A stretch of 64,000 nt of DNA from Sphingobium sp. EP60837 (GCF_001658005.1 NZ_CP015987.1:984001-1048000); one strand, 5' to 3'. Numbered from the stretch's first letter, positions 34,404 to 43,205 are shown. The notes: generated by a model from the letters alone, not told the origin. Numbers and translations are program-made.

Positions 34404-35654
34404 CTAAAAGGTCGCCTGCGAAGCAGCCGGAACGCTGCTCTCACTAGCCGCCATCGGCGCAGGCGAAGCCTTGATCGCCACAGCCCGCGTCGCGACCTTC
34501 GCACCTGGCATCGCCGACTGAAGGTTCGTCACGACCACCCGGTCACTAGGCGACAAGCCCGCCCGGATAATCCGCAAGCCATCCACCACTGGACCCAACT
34601 CGACAGGCTTGGCGGAAACGCTGTCATTCTTGCCGACAATCAATACAGTCTTGCGCGCCTGATCGGACTGAACCGCTTCGTCGGGGATCAGAAGGGCATT
34701 CACCTTCCCGCCATTGGCGAGGCGCATGTTGCCAAACATGCCGGGGGTCAGGAACATGTCGGGATTGGCGAACAGCGCGCGGACGCGGATCGTGCCGGAT
34801 CGCGGATCAAGGCCATTGTCGGTAAAGTCCAGACGCCCCTTCCAGCGATAATCGGCTTCATCCTGCAACCGCACCTCGACCGCACCCGCGCCGTCCTTGT
34901 CGCGCTGCGACTTAAGATACAGCGCTTCGGAGGCGTCGAAATTGAAATAGATTGGGTCCAGCTTGTTGATGGTCGTCAGCAGCGTCGCGCCAGCGCCTTC
35001 CGCTCCGGAAACAAGATTGCCGATGTCGATGCGCCGGTCGGATACGCGCCCTGAGATAGGCGCGCGAACGTGCGTGAACTCCACCTCCAAAGCCCGCTGA
35101 CGCTCGCGCGCCTGCGCAGCCGCCAGCGCCGCTTGCGCGGCTTGCAAGCGGGAACGCAGGGCATCGACTTCGCTGGCCGAAACGGCTTCGTCGCCCGTCA
35201 GACGCTGAACCCGCTTATAGTCGTTCTGCGCCAGAAGCAGCGCGCTGCGAGCGCTCGCGCTGTTGGCGCGGGCTTCGGCCAGCGCGGCGAGGAAGGGGCG
35301 CTGATCGATGGTGAACAGCAACTGCCCCGCTTTCACATAATCTCCGTCCCGGAAATGGATCGCCGTAATCGCACCCGAAACGCGCGGCCGAATATCGACC
35401 GTCTGGCTGGGAGCAAAGCGGCCAACATAATCATCCCATTGCGTGACGGAGCGGCTCAGCGGGGTGGCGATACCAACCACCGCCAAGGTCGCGGGCGCGG
35501 CTTGCGCCTCCGGGCGATCGATCAATTTCCACCCGACGCCGCCCAGGACTACAAGCGCGATCGCTGCGATTGCGGCATGGCGCTTGCGGCCCCGCAGGAG
35601 GGGGGAAGATACCGCATTGTGGCTGTCGGCATCGATGGGCTTGTGCATGTTCAT
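34404..35654 (-). CDS. RND efflux periplasmic adaptor (membrane-fusion protein)
   Basis: The 416-residue protein has an N-terminal membrane anchor (AAIAAIALVVLGGVGWKL), a biotinyl-lipoyl-like domain with RPRVSGAITAIHFRDGDYVKAGQ, a coiled-coil hairpin (about 120-200), and the second lipoyl half (VRAPISGRVSDRRID). It couples the pump to the outer-membrane channel. AGGAG precedes the ATG at 35654. It overlaps the preceding small gene by four bases. It resembles MexE/AcrA-type adaptors. Confidence 0.92.
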   Translation of the reverse strand: MNMHKPIDADSHNAVSSPLLRGRKRHAAIAAIALVVLGGVGWKLIDRPEAQAAPATLAVVGIATPLSRSVTQWDDYVGRFAPSQTVDIRPRVSGAITAIHFRDGDYVKAGQLLFTIDQRPFLAALAEARANSASARSALLLAQNDYKRVQRLTGDEAVSASEVDALRSRLQAAQAALAAAQARERQRALEVEFTHVRAPISGRVSDRRIDIGNLVSGAEGAGATLLTTINKLDPIYFNFDASEALYLKSQRDKDGAGAVEVRLQDEADYRWKGRLDFTDNGLDPRSGTIRVRALFANPDMFLTPGMFGNMRLANGGKVNALLIPDEAVQSDQARKTVLIVGKNDSVSAKPVELGPVVDGLRIIRAGLSPSDRVVVTNLQSAMPGAKVATRAVAIKASPAPMAASESSVPAASQATF

Positions 35655-36046
35655 GCGAAACTCCTGACCTTCGGGCTGCCACGCATGGCGGCGATGGCGG
35701 CGAGCAGCCGTTCGAGATGGGCTTCGGTGAACCCGGCGGACCGAAAGGCGGATATACGGCGGGAATGGACGTCATAGCTGCGATGCCAGGCTTCGACCGC
35801 GATCTGGCGCAGTGCTTCCAACCGCTTGTCCGCCAGCCGCGGGTCCGGCTTTTGCCCGAAGATCAGGCGTTGCAACCGCGTCCAGCGGCCGGGCTCCCGC
35901 AGCGTCGCAAGGCTATCCTGCCGGGCGAGGTGCACGACCTGCCATTCGAGCGGAGAGAAGCTGATGTTTTCGGCCGTGACCGCCGGGCTGCGAAAGGTGC
36001 CCCCTACGCCGCCTTCGGCCAGAAATGTTTCCGAACGATAGACCAT
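35651..36046 (-). CDS. Hypothetical protein at the head of the efflux operon
   Basis: The 131-residue soluble protein is mostly helical with several Arg, and its stop overlaps the adaptor start, so it is the first gene of the efflux operon. I see no signal peptide or known domain. The segment SFSPLEWQVVHLARQDS and a following RLIFG are notable but unassigned. AGGGGACGAG precedes the ATG. Its role in efflux is unknown; it may be an accessory or regulatory protein. Confidence 0.6.
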   Translation of the reverse strand: MVYRSETFLAEGGVGGTFRSPAVTAENISFSPLEWQVVHLARQDSLATLREPGRWTRLQRLIFGQKPDPRLADKRLEALRQIAVEAWHRSYDVHSRRISAFRSAGFTEAHLERLLAAIAAMRGSPKVRSFA

Positions 36047-36224
36047 GATCTCGTCCCCTGTTTTTTGAAGGCAGCGGAGCAGGGCGCGACGGGTCGCGCC
36101 GCAAAATCACTGACTTCGCGGATGATAAATGGCCGCCGTGCGTCCACGCGCGATTACGTCGCGGATTTCCGGCGTTGTTTCATGATGAATAGGAACGGCC
36201 TTCCTCTCCGAACGGCCGTGCCTA

Positions 36225-36241
36225 TGCCGTCACTGACGGCA
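36225..36241 (-). promoter_or_regulatory. 17-bp palindrome overlapping the end of a leader ORF
   Basis: TGCCGTCA-C-TGACGGCA is a perfect 8+8 inverted repeat. It overlaps the last codons and stop of the tiny ORF at 36230-36256. In RNA it could form a hairpin only when the leader frame is not being translated. It may equally be a protein-binding site. Confidence 0.4.
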
Positions 36242-36256
36242 GTCCCTGTCCTGCAT
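36230..36256 (-). CDS. Putative 8-codon leader peptide (MQDRDCRQ)
   Basis: ATG at 36256 is preceded by AGGAGG with a four-base spacing and the frame ends at TGA after eight codons. It lies about 37 bases downstream of the predicted transcription start, and its end overlaps a perfect hairpin. Such layouts are known from translation-controlled resistance leaders. The peptide has no resemblance I recognise. This is a prediction from the sequence. Confidence 0.35.
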   Translation of the reverse strand: MQDRDCRQ

Positions 36257-36299
36257 TCGACCTCCTGACGAAGAGTCTGTCGAATTAACTACCATATGG

Positions 36300-36327
36300 T
36301 ATATAATGAGATGCAGCGGATGGTCAA
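36300..36327 (-). promoter_or_regulatory. Predicted sigma-70-type promoter of the efflux operon
   Basis: On the minus strand TTGACC (36322-36327) and TATATA (36300-36305) are 16 bases apart. ACCATATGGT at 36291-36300 covers the end of the -10 and the expected start site, well placed for a repressor. The upstream ACCGATCGGT is 13 bases beyond the -35 box. Confidence 0.5.
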
Positions 36328-36382
36328 GAAGCTTTGTGTACCGATCGGTCTTTTTTATTAAGTCACTAAAATTGCAGCAATG

Positions 36383-36991
36383 TTACGCACTGGGCCACAT
36401 TGTTAGAGCGGTATCGACAAGCTGGGTCAAGCGGTCTTCCGGAACCCCCGAGCCTGCCTGGACCGCCAAGCCCTGAAGCATTGTGGTCAGGTAAAGAGCA
36501 AGCGCCTTCGGCTCGACGTCCGCTGGCAGATCACCTTCCTTCTGCGCCCGTTCGAACCGTTCGATCAGCGCCCGGTCGGAGGACGCGCGCCGCGCCAGAA
36601 TTTCGTTGCGGATACATTCGGCATGCGCCGTATTGGCGACCGAACTGATGACGCCCATGCACCCCTTGGGATCCGTGTTGCCGCACTGCATGGCCAATGC
36701 GCCCTTCAGCAGCCGTTCTGCGACTTGCTTGGCCGTTGGTGCTTCAAGCGCCGACTTCACATAACAGAGCTTATCCCGCTCATAGAGGTCGAGCGCCTTG
36801 CGGAAGAGCGATTCCTTGTTGCCGAAGCAAGCGTAGAGGCTAGGCTTTGTGATGCCCATCGCCTCGGTAAGCTCCGCGAGCGACGCACCTTCATAGCCGC
36901 GGCGCCAGAATATCTCCAGGGCGGCGGCGAGCGCCTTCTCCGGATCAAACTCGCGCGGGCGACCTCTGACAGGGGTGGATGCGGTTTCCAT
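36383..36991 (-). CDS. TetR/AcrR-family regulator of the efflux operon
   Basis: The 202-residue protein has the TetR helix-turn-helix (GYEGASLAELTEAMGITKPSLYA, shortened) and a helical C-terminal domain with CGNTDPKGCMGV. It is just upstream of the efflux operon on the same strand. Palindromes ACCGATCAGT (at its own promoter) and ACCGATCGGT (at the efflux promoter) suggest it represses both itself and the pump. The predicted promoter puts the transcript start within a few bases of the ATG, and no Shine-Dalgarno sequence is visible, so the mRNA may be leaderless. Confidence 0.85.
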   Translation of the reverse strand: METASTPVRGRPREFDPEKALAAALEIFWRRGYEGASLAELTEAMGITKPSLYACFGNKESLFRKALDLYERDKLCYVKSALEAPTAKQVAERLLKGALAMQCGNTDPKGCMGVISSVANTAHAECIRNEILARRASSDRALIERFERAQKEGDLPADVEPKALALYLTTMLQGLAVQAGSGVPEDRLTQLVDTALTMWPSA

Positions 36992-37028
36992 ACCGATCAG
37001 TATATAGATGCCCCGGCGAATAGCTCAA
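36992..37028 (-). promoter_or_regulatory. Promoter and operator of the tetR gene
   Basis: On the minus strand TTGAGC (37023-37028) and TATATA (37001-37006) are 16 bases apart. The predicted start is near 36994, only three bases before the ATG at 36991. ACCGATCAGT (36992-37001) overlaps the -10 edge and start site, matching the operator-like palindrome at the efflux promoter in nine of ten positions. Confidence 0.5.
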
Positions 37029-37137
37029 GGGCTTCGTTGCACAGATAAGACCAAGGCCGTTGCGCCCTCGGCCCGCAGCTGCGAAGAGGCGCGCCCTGTC
37101 TGTTCTGCCAAATCCCTTTCAATTAGATGGATCATTC

Positions 37138-38460
37138 ATGACTTCGCCTCCTCGCTCGATCGGCATCGATTTCGGCACCACAAATTCGGTCGTAGCGATC
37201 GGCGACGCTGGTGGGCAGGCGGCAATGGTGAACTTCGCCGCGCCAGAAGGACCTGCATCCATCTTTCGATCTGCGCTATGCTTTTGGGAGGATGGGAACG
37301 TTCCAGGCGGCATCGCGCGGGAGGCGGGCCCTTGGGCGATTGCGGAATTTCTCGAATACCCCCAAGGCAGCCGCTTCCTGCAATCCTTCAAGTCGGTCGC
37401 CGCCAGCCGCGCCTTCGAACATGCCACGATCTTCGAGAAGCGGCTGCGCTTTGAGGAACTCGGCGTAATTTTCCTTGAGCGCCTACGCGCTCATGCCGGC
37501 GAATGGCTGAACACGCTACCGCCTCATGTCATTGTCGGACGCCCGGTCCGCTATGCTGGGCAGCGTCCGGACAGCGTCCTCGCCCGGCAGCGTTACGACT
37601 TGATGTTCGCCGCGCTCGAGCGGGAAGTGCACTATGTTTATGAGCCACTCGGCGCCGCGTTCAGCTTTGCCGCGCGCTTGAATGAGCCCGCCACTTTACT
37701 CGTCGCTGATTTCGGCGGCGGCACCAGTGACTTTTCGGTCGTCCGGATTGGGGAGCCTGGCGCGGCGCGACGCTGCACCCCACTCGGGTCGGCTGGCATC
37801 GGCATCGCTGGCGACCGCTTCGACTACCGGATCATGGACAAGCTGGTGCTGCCGATGCTCGGCAAGGGCGGGACCTACGCCTCCATGGGCAAACAGTTTG
37901 AAATCCCCGCCGGATATTTCGCCGACTTCGGTGACTGGTCACGGCTGGCATTGATGCATAACCGCCGAACCCTTGCCGAACTGCAGAAGCTCCAGCGCGC
38001 GGCGCATGATCCGGCGGCAATCGGCAGGATGATCGCGGTGGTAGAGAATGAACTGGGCTACCCCCTTTACGACGCGGTCGCGCGGCTGAAGCGTGTGCTT
38101 TCCACAAAAGAGGAGGCTCATTTCCATTTCGACAGCCCTGGCATGCGCGTAGAAGCAGATGTCAGCCGCGCCGAGTTCGAGCAGTGGATCGCGCCCGACC
38201 TGGCGCGGATCGGGACGACCATTGACGTTGCGCTTGCCAATGCAGGCGTGGGAGCCGACGTGATCGATCATGTTTTCCTGACTGGCGGATCATCATTGAT
38301 CCCTGCCGTACGCCGCCTGTTCGAAGAGCGCTTCCCGGCTGGCCGCATTGCGAGCGGCGACGAACTGACATCCATCGCGCATGGGCTCGCATTGATCGGC
38401 CAGGAAGCCGACATTAGCCAATGGGCGGTGACGGGCGAGGTGGAAACGGAGCAGGCGTAA
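37138..38460 (+). CDS. Hsp70-family (YegD-like) actin-fold ATPase
   Basis: The 440-residue protein has the Hsp70 ATPase motifs: phosphate 1 IGIDFGTTNSVVAIG, phosphate 2 VADFGGGTSDFSV and the adenosine motif FLTGGSSLIPAVRRLFEE. It ends soon after the ATPase domain, so it lacks the standard substrate-binding domain and lid of DnaK. This is the YegD-like group, whose clients are unknown. The ATG at 37138 fits the usual MxxPRSIGIDFGTT start; the frame upstream is not needed. It is divergent from the tetR gene. Confidence 0.85.
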   Translation: MTSPPRSIGIDFGTTNSVVAIGDAGGQAAMVNFAAPEGPASIFRSALCFWEDGNVPGGIAREAGPWAIAEFLEYPQGSRFLQSFKSVAASRAFEHATIFEKRLRFEELGVIFLERLRAHAGEWLNTLPPHVIVGRPVRYAGQRPDSVLARQRYDLMFAALEREVHYVYEPLGAAFSFAARLNEPATLLVADFGGGTSDFSVVRIGEPGAARRCTPLGSAGIGIAGDRFDYRIMDKLVLPMLGKGGTYASMGKQFEIPAGYFADFGDWSRLALMHNRRTLAELQKLQRAAHDPAAIGRMIAVVENELGYPLYDAVARLKRVLSTKEEAHFHFDSPGMRVEADVSRAEFEQWIAPDLARIGTTIDVALANAGVGADVIDHVFLTGGSSLIPAVRRLFEERFPAGRIASGDELTSIAHGLALIGQEADISQWAVTGEVETEQA

Positions 38461-38469
38461 ATCGCCGCC

Positions 38470-38721
38470 TCAGCGATCCTTGTCCATCATATCCATGAAA
38501 TCCCGCGCCGCGTCCCGATCGGCAGGATCGTCAAAGGCGTCGAGGTCTGGCGCGGCGCCCAGCAGGAACAGAAGTGACCAAAGCGCGAACCGTCGGCCCC
38601 GGTCCTTTTCCAGCCCAAAGTCAACCCGCATCCTTTCTACACCCGCCGCGATGGCGGCGGGGGGAACGGCGTCCAGATCGGCAGAACCGAAATAGCGGTG
38701 AAGCTGATCATCAAAATCCAT
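38470..38721 (-). CDS. Small hypothetical protein (83 aa)
   Basis: The 83-residue acidic protein (MDFDDQLHRYFGSADLDAV) has a hydrophobic segment (FALWSLLFLLGAAPDLDAF) and a run of acidic residues before the end (FMDMMDKDR). It is convergent with the Hsp70-like gene, nine bases from its stop codon. The frame continues upstream but this ATG gives a natural start. I do not recognise a family. Confidence 0.55.
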   Translation of the reverse strand: MDFDDQLHRYFGSADLDAVPPAAIAAGVERMRVDFGLEKDRGRRFALWSLLFLLGAAPDLDAFDDPADRDAARDFMDMMDKDR

Positions 38722-38761
38722 ATGCGCCCAACCTTCCGATCTTTCTGGCCGCAGCCTGCCG

Positions 38762-39169
38762 TTATGACAGTATGGCTGCGATCCCCGCGCGCGCAATTTG
38801 AGCATCCTGGTCAGATTTGACGCCCGAGACGCCGACCGCACCGACGAAATCGCCCTCCACGATGATGGGCACGCCGCCCTCCAGCATCGCCTGAAGCGCG
38901 GGTGCGGACAGCATCGACACGCGGCCATTGAGTACGAGGTCCTCATAAACCTTGGACTCCCGGCGGCCAAGGATCGACGTCACCGCCTTTGCGGGCGCCA
39001 TATGGGCGGTGCTGGCAGCCGCGCCATCCAGCCGGAGCAGGCCGAGCAGATGGGCTCCATCATCGACCACCGCGATGGTCACGGCCCAGCCATTGGCGAG
39101 CGCTTCGGCCTCTGCGGCGGCGAGAATGGCCTTCACGTCTTGTGCTTCCAGGCTGTGCTTAGTCTTCAT
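38762..39169 (-). CDS. GlcG/HbpS-family haem-binding-like protein
   Basis: The 135-residue protein matches the GlcG/HbpS (DUF336) family: ALANGWAVTIAVVDDGAHLLGLLRLDGA, then PAKAVTSILGRRES and GGVPIIVEGDFVGAVGVSG. Family members bind haem or form octamers, or occur beside glycolate and diol metabolism genes; the function here is unknown. There is no signal peptide. It is upstream of the 83-residue gene on the same strand. Confidence 0.85.
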   Translation of the reverse strand: MKTKHSLEAQDVKAILAAAEAEALANGWAVTIAVVDDGAHLLGLLRLDGAAASTAHMAPAKAVTSILGRRESKVYEDLVLNGRVSMLSAPALQAMLEGGVPIIVEGDFVGAVGVSGVKSDQDAQIARAGIAAILS

Positions 39170-39261
39170 CGATCGGTCCGTTCATAAGGAGGCGCCAAGC
39201 AGGATGCTGGCCGCGTTTAGCGAAAGCCGCGCTGTAGCATCCGACGCGCATCTTGCCAGCG

Positions 39262-40839
39262 TTATAGAGCTGCCGCTGACGGAGTTTCATTTAGGGAAGC
39301 TTCCATTGTGAGGATGGTGGGCTTGTCCACACCAAAAGACTGGACAACGATCTTCACCTCACCGGGCGTCGGTAGATCGGACGAGGGAATTTCGATCGAT
39401 ATGACATTGTCCTCCTGAGCTTGCCAGGGGGCAGTCAGCCTTCGGCCGCCGGGCAACTGAACGGAGATATTCCTGACGCAAGTGAGGGATGCGCCCTTTA
39501 CCGCCAGCCTGTTTTTCTGACCTGCGATCAGGCGTTGCCCCGGCACCACCTGCCAGCTTTCATCTTCTGGAAACTGGACAGCGAATTCGGGCCCTTCGAA
39601 CGCGTCGAAGCCCCAGAAGCCGTGCACGCGTGCCGCGACGGAACCCTTGAAATCCCTCGCATTGAACGATGAGGCGAAAATATAGCCGCCCTTGTCAGCG
39701 CGTGCCACCACTGGCACATCCACAGCGCGCCCGGCCTTGTTCGGCAACCGCAGCATTATGTCATATGCATAGTCGGTGGCGAATATCAAAGGTGCCCCAT
39801 CGACGCCGAATACCGCGCCGGGGCGCGTCGCGCATATCGGCGCATCGCTGCTCTTGCGCAGCGGCGGCGGGACATTCTTCTCTATGGCAGGGAGCGCGGC
39901 GACGAGTACGGATTTGGGCTTGCGGAAGGATGGTGCGCTGTTCAGCAGTAATGAGACCGAACCGCCGTTCTGGATGCCCAAGGCAGGCAGATAATTGAAC
40001 TCAGGATTGTTGAACGCGCCAAATATCCGGGCAAGGTCGCGCACCACCCCGATATAGGGACTGTAGAAGCCATATCCCCCTTCCCGGGTAGCGCTTAGTT
40101 GCAGCGCCAGATCGGTGGGCGCACCGATGATCGTTTCAGTGAGCGAATTGCTGTGAATGTCGCCCAGCACCAGACTGTCCCTGTTTTCCACCAAACAGGC
40201 GGCCTGAAATTCCACTACCTTCGCCAGACAATCCGGGTTGAGCTTCACCGCAAGACTGGAAGAGAGGACGGGTGCGACATTCCTTAGAAATTCCGGATGC
40301 GTATTTTCCTGAGAGCGGATGCCGCGGATGAAGGCGTTGAGTCTGCTTCTGTCGAGAGACGCCTTGTTGATGTCTTGAGTGACGCGAACAAATTCACCCG
40401 GCCTGCCACGGATCGCATCAGAGATGGTGCCAAGATCGCCTCCTGTGTCAGGCACCATGAACAGCACCAGTTGACGGGCATGGTCTGGCACCGTCAACTT
40501 CAATATTCGCTTCTTCTCCTTCTGCTGCCATGTCTCTGCATTCGCGATCCAGCTCTTTGGCGGGGGGTTGGTTACGCCCCGCAGAAAGGCTGAGATCAGC
40601 CGATAGCGGATGGACTGGTCAGCAGGCAAATTAGCCTCGATCTTCACGACGTCGCCCGTTGCAAGCGCAGGCACCTTCCCAATCGGCAGCGTACGTCCCG
40701 CGCGGCTGACACTGACGGAGAGTTCAGGGCCGGGCAGATCGAAAGCCGCAGGTTCGGCCGCCGGTGCGCTGGCCGCGGCGGAGCATGCCGCGATGGCGGA
40801 GAGGCAAAGGCGCGTCGAAGGAATCCAGCGGACTGTCAT
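39262..40839 (-). CDS. Exported protein of unknown function (525 aa)
   Basis: The product has a signal peptide-like N terminus (LCLSAIAACSAAASAPAAE) and a large, mostly beta-rich body. It contains three Cys pairs (CLAKVVEFQAAC and later single Cys) and several repeats of beta-strand text such as VVQSFGVDKPTIL. No catalytic motif or known domain is recognised. It stands alone between other minus-strand genes with gaps of about 100 bp. It may be a periplasmic or surface protein. Confidence 0.55.
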   Translation of the reverse strand: MTVRWIPSTRLCLSAIAACSAAASAPAAEPAAFDLPGPELSVSVSRAGRTLPIGKVPALATGDVVKIEANLPADQSIRYRLISAFLRGVTNPPPKSWIANAETWQQKEKKRILKLTVPDHARQLVLFMVPDTGGDLGTISDAIRGRPGEFVRVTQDINKASLDRSRLNAFIRGIRSQENTHPEFLRNVAPVLSSSLAVKLNPDCLAKVVEFQAACLVENRDSLVLGDIHSNSLTETIIGAPTDLALQLSATREGGYGFYSPYIGVVRDLARIFGAFNNPEFNYLPALGIQNGGSVSLLLNSAPSFRKPKSVLVAALPAIEKNVPPPLRKSSDAPICATRPGAVFGVDGAPLIFATDYAYDIMLRLPNKAGRAVDVPVVARADKGGYIFASSFNARDFKGSVAARVHGFWGFDAFEGPEFAVQFPEDESWQVVPGQRLIAGQKNRLAVKGASLTCVRNISVQLPGGRRLTAPWQAQEDNVISIEIPSSDLPTPGEVKIVVQSFGVDKPTILTMEASLNETPSAAAL

Positions 40840-40956
40840 GCTTTCTCCCTGCGCGGTGAAACGGCTTCGTCAAGACAAGCCGCTATCTTTTTAGATTTGC
40901 TGCTCCGCAAGAGAGGCGAAGTGCACGCGACAGCCTCCGCGCCGTGAGCGGGCGCT

Positions 40957-41145
40957 TCAATCCGTGACCGCTTTTTTTGGTAAAGGCGTCAATGCTGAGA
41001 ACAGCTTGTCTGCCACCCTTTCGACGTGTTCAGCAGCAATTTGCCGGCTCGAAGCGTCTGCATCATCCGTCCGCTGCTCGCTCGCGTGATTGCAAGCGGC
41101 GACGGCTAGGCCAGCCGCCAAGATCGTAAAGGTGGTTCGGGACAT
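40957..41145 (-). CDS. Small lipoprotein
   Basis: The 62-residue protein has a lipobox (ILAAGLAVAAC, Cys18) after a short basic N terminus, followed by about 44 mostly polar residues with ASSRQIAAEHVERVADKLF. It is probably anchored in a membrane by its N-terminal lipid. Function is unknown. It lies just downstream of the chemosensory operon and may be unrelated. Confidence 0.55.
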   Translation of the reverse strand: MSRTTFTILAAGLAVAACNHASEQRTDDADASSRQIAAEHVERVADKLFSALTPLPKKAVTD

Positions 41146-41225
41146 CGGGAGCCTTCTAGCAAGGTTTCCCGGCGCAACGCCTTGTTGATGCTTCGCGTTC
41201 CACTCCAGCCGCTATGGCCGTCCAA

Positions 41226-43205
41226 TCATATCCGGTCGATGATCTCTCGTACGCGCGCCGCAAGCGTTCGCAGCGTGAAGGGTTTCACCAATAGATCAAC
41301 GCCTACATCAAGCCGCCCATCGCGCATGATCGCATCACGCGGATAGCCGGAGGTATAAAGGATGCGGAGGTCCGGCTGACGCGCCCGCGCTACGGCGGCG
41401 AGTTCGCTGCCCGACATCTTCGGCATCACGACATCGGTCATGAGCAATCTGATCGGATGTTCCTGTTTATCGAGCAAGGCGAGCGCGTATTCCCCATTAT
41501 GCGCCTCAATGACCCGATAACCCAACTCGCGCAGGGTAGCGACCGTGTAGGCGCGGACATCGTCATCATCCTCGACCACCAATATCGTCTCGGAAGCGGT
41601 GCCAAACGGCTCACTCTCGCGAACCATGCTAACGGGGGCCTCCGCGCTCCCGGCGCTGCGGGCGAGCAGCAAGGTAACGACTGTTCCGGCGCCGGGCGTT
41701 GAGTCAATCACCACCGTGCCGCCCGATTGTTTGGCAAAGCCATATACCATCGAAAGGCCAAGACCGGTGCCCTTGCCGACTTCCTTGGTCGTGAAGAAGG
41801 GGTCGAAAACTTTCGTCAGGGTCTCGGGGTCCATGCCGACGCCGCTATCGGTTACAGTGATTGCGACATAGTCACCCGGTGGCGGGTTATTTCCCCCGCT
41901 TTCAATAATGCTGATCTGACGGTTGCGGGCCGCGATGGTCAGCGACCCGCCCGACGGCATGGCGTCTCGACCATTAACGGCGAGGTTGAGGATGGCATTT
42001 TCCAACTGATGCGGATCGGCTTCGATGGTCCAGACATCATCGGGCGCGTCGATCGCGATCGCCACCGCTTCGGTGATGGTGCGGGTTAGTAGGTCTGACA
42101 TGCCTGCCAGCAGCCGCGGCACCTCTATCGCGCGCGGATCGAGCGGCTGGCGGCGGGAAAAGGCCAGCAGCCTCTGGGTGAGGGCAGCCGCTCGGTCAGC
42201 GCCTCGCATGGCGTTGCCGAGCGCACGTCCGACGCGAGGATCGGCCGAATTGTCGAGCCGCCGCAGCGCGATGTCCACGCTACCGGTAATGATCGTCAGA
42301 AGATTGTTGAAATCATGTGCGATGCCGCCTGTGAGCTGCCCGACGGCTTCCATCTTCTGCGCTTGGCGAAGCGCATCTTCGGCCCGCAGCCGTTCTTCGA
42401 TCTCCTGCGCCACGCGCTGCTCGAGTGTGTCGTTAAGCTCACGCAGTCTTGTTTCCTGAAGCTTTGCCTCCGTGACATCATAGATGACGCCGAGCAGGCG
42501 ATAGCCGCTACCTTCGCCTTCGCGCATCACTTCGCCGCGCCGTGCGATCCAGCGTTCCGCGCCATCGTCGCTCCGCCGGATGCGGAAAACGCCGTCCAAC
42601 CCTGCGGGCATGACGCCATCCTCAGGGATGAGCGGTGCTTCGCCTTCGCAGGGGACGGCGTTGATTGTTCTAACGGGCAGGCGGTCGGCGGGGTGGAGGC
42701 CGAGCAGGCGGCAGAACTCACTTGATACGGAGACGGTCGCAAAACCGTCCTGATATTCGAATGTGCCGACGCCGCCAGCGCTTTGCGCCACGCGTAGCCG
42801 TTCTTCGGTGCGTTTGCGGTCCGTGACATCGATCAGCAAGCCAGTGAAACGAAGGGGGTTATCCTGGTCGTCTAGGTGGCTCTGCCCCCGTCCATGCATC
42901 CAGAGCACCGCCCCACTCGGGGAGATGACCCGGAACTCCTTCGAGAAGAGTTCTGCGCCGGCCAGCAGGCCTGCGACCGCGATGCGGATTCGGGGGCGGT
43001 CTTCGGGATGGATAGCGCTGAAGAAAGCGGCCGTCGGCATCGGCTCCCCGGCCGCGCCTTCGCCGAAATCATATAGCTGCGCGAAGCGGCTATCGACAAT
43101 CAATTGGTCCTGGACAATGTCCCAGTCCCAGGCGCCGCTTGCGCCGGCCGCCGCAAGGACGCCGCGTAGCTGCTCGGCTTGGGCAAGCGCACTCTGGTCA
43201 GCCAT
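41226..43205 (-). CDS. Hybrid PAS histidine kinase with receiver domain
   Basis: This 659-residue protein ends the chemosensory operon. It has two PAS domains (GAWDWDIVQDQ; a second about 145-255), a coiled coil, a HisKA domain (GGIAHDFNNLL), an ATPase domain (NLAVNGRDAMP, DSGVGMDPE, GTGLGLSMVYGF), and a C-terminal receiver (VVEDDDDV, LLMTDVVMPKMSG, LLVKPF). There is no membrane helix, so it is cytosolic. The start is ATG at 43205, overlapping the cheC-like stop codon; GTG at 43211 is possible. Confidence 0.88.
   Translation of the reverse strand: MADQSALAQAEQLRGVLAAAGASGAWDWDIVQDQLIVDSRFAQLYDFGEGAAGEPMPTAAFFSAIHPEDRPRIRIAVAGLLAGAELFSKEFRVISPSGAVLWMHGRGQSHLDDQDNPLRFTGLLIDVTDRKRTEERLRVAQSAGGVGTFEYQDGFATVSVSSEFCRLLGLHPADRLPVRTINAVPCEGEAPLIPEDGVMPAGLDGVFRIRRSDDGAERWIARRGEVMREGEGSGYRLLGVIYDVTEAKLQETRLRELNDTLEQRVAQEIEERLRAEDALRQAQKMEAVGQLTGGIAHDFNNLLTIITGSVDIALRRLDNSADPRVGRALGNAMRGADRAAALTQRLLAFSRRQPLDPRAIEVPRLLAGMSDLLTRTITEAVAIAIDAPDDVWTIEADPHQLENAILNLAVNGRDAMPSGGSLTIAARNRQISIIESGGNNPPPGDYVAITVTDSGVGMDPETLTKVFDPFFTTKEVGKGTGLGLSMVYGFAKQSGGTVVIDSTPGAGTVVTLLLARSAGSAEAPVSMVRESEPFGTASETILVVEDDDDVRAYTVATLRELGYRVIEAHNGEYALALLDKQEHPIRLLMTDVVMPKMSGSELAAVARARQPDLRILYTSGYPRDAIMRDGRLDVGVDLLVKPFTLRTLAARVREIIDRI

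Larger units (their letters stand above)
36047..36382 (-). promoter_or_regulatory. 336-bp leader and control region of the efflux operon
   Basis: Read on the minus strand the region contains, in order, ACCGATCGGT (36340-36349), a -35 TTGACC and -10 TATATA with 16-base spacing, ACCATATGGT across the -10/start site, an AGGAGG-led 8-codon frame, a 17-bp palindrome, an ACGGCC/GGCCGT inverted repeat (36195-36219), and a GGCGCGAC-gg-GTCGCGCC hairpin (36083-36100) before the first gene. It looks like a complex regulatory leader. Confidence 0.55.

Noticed and set aside
36623..37048. Plus-strand frame of 141 codons opposite the TetR gene
   Set aside because: It is antisense to a TetR gene with a clear helix-turn-helix and promoter.
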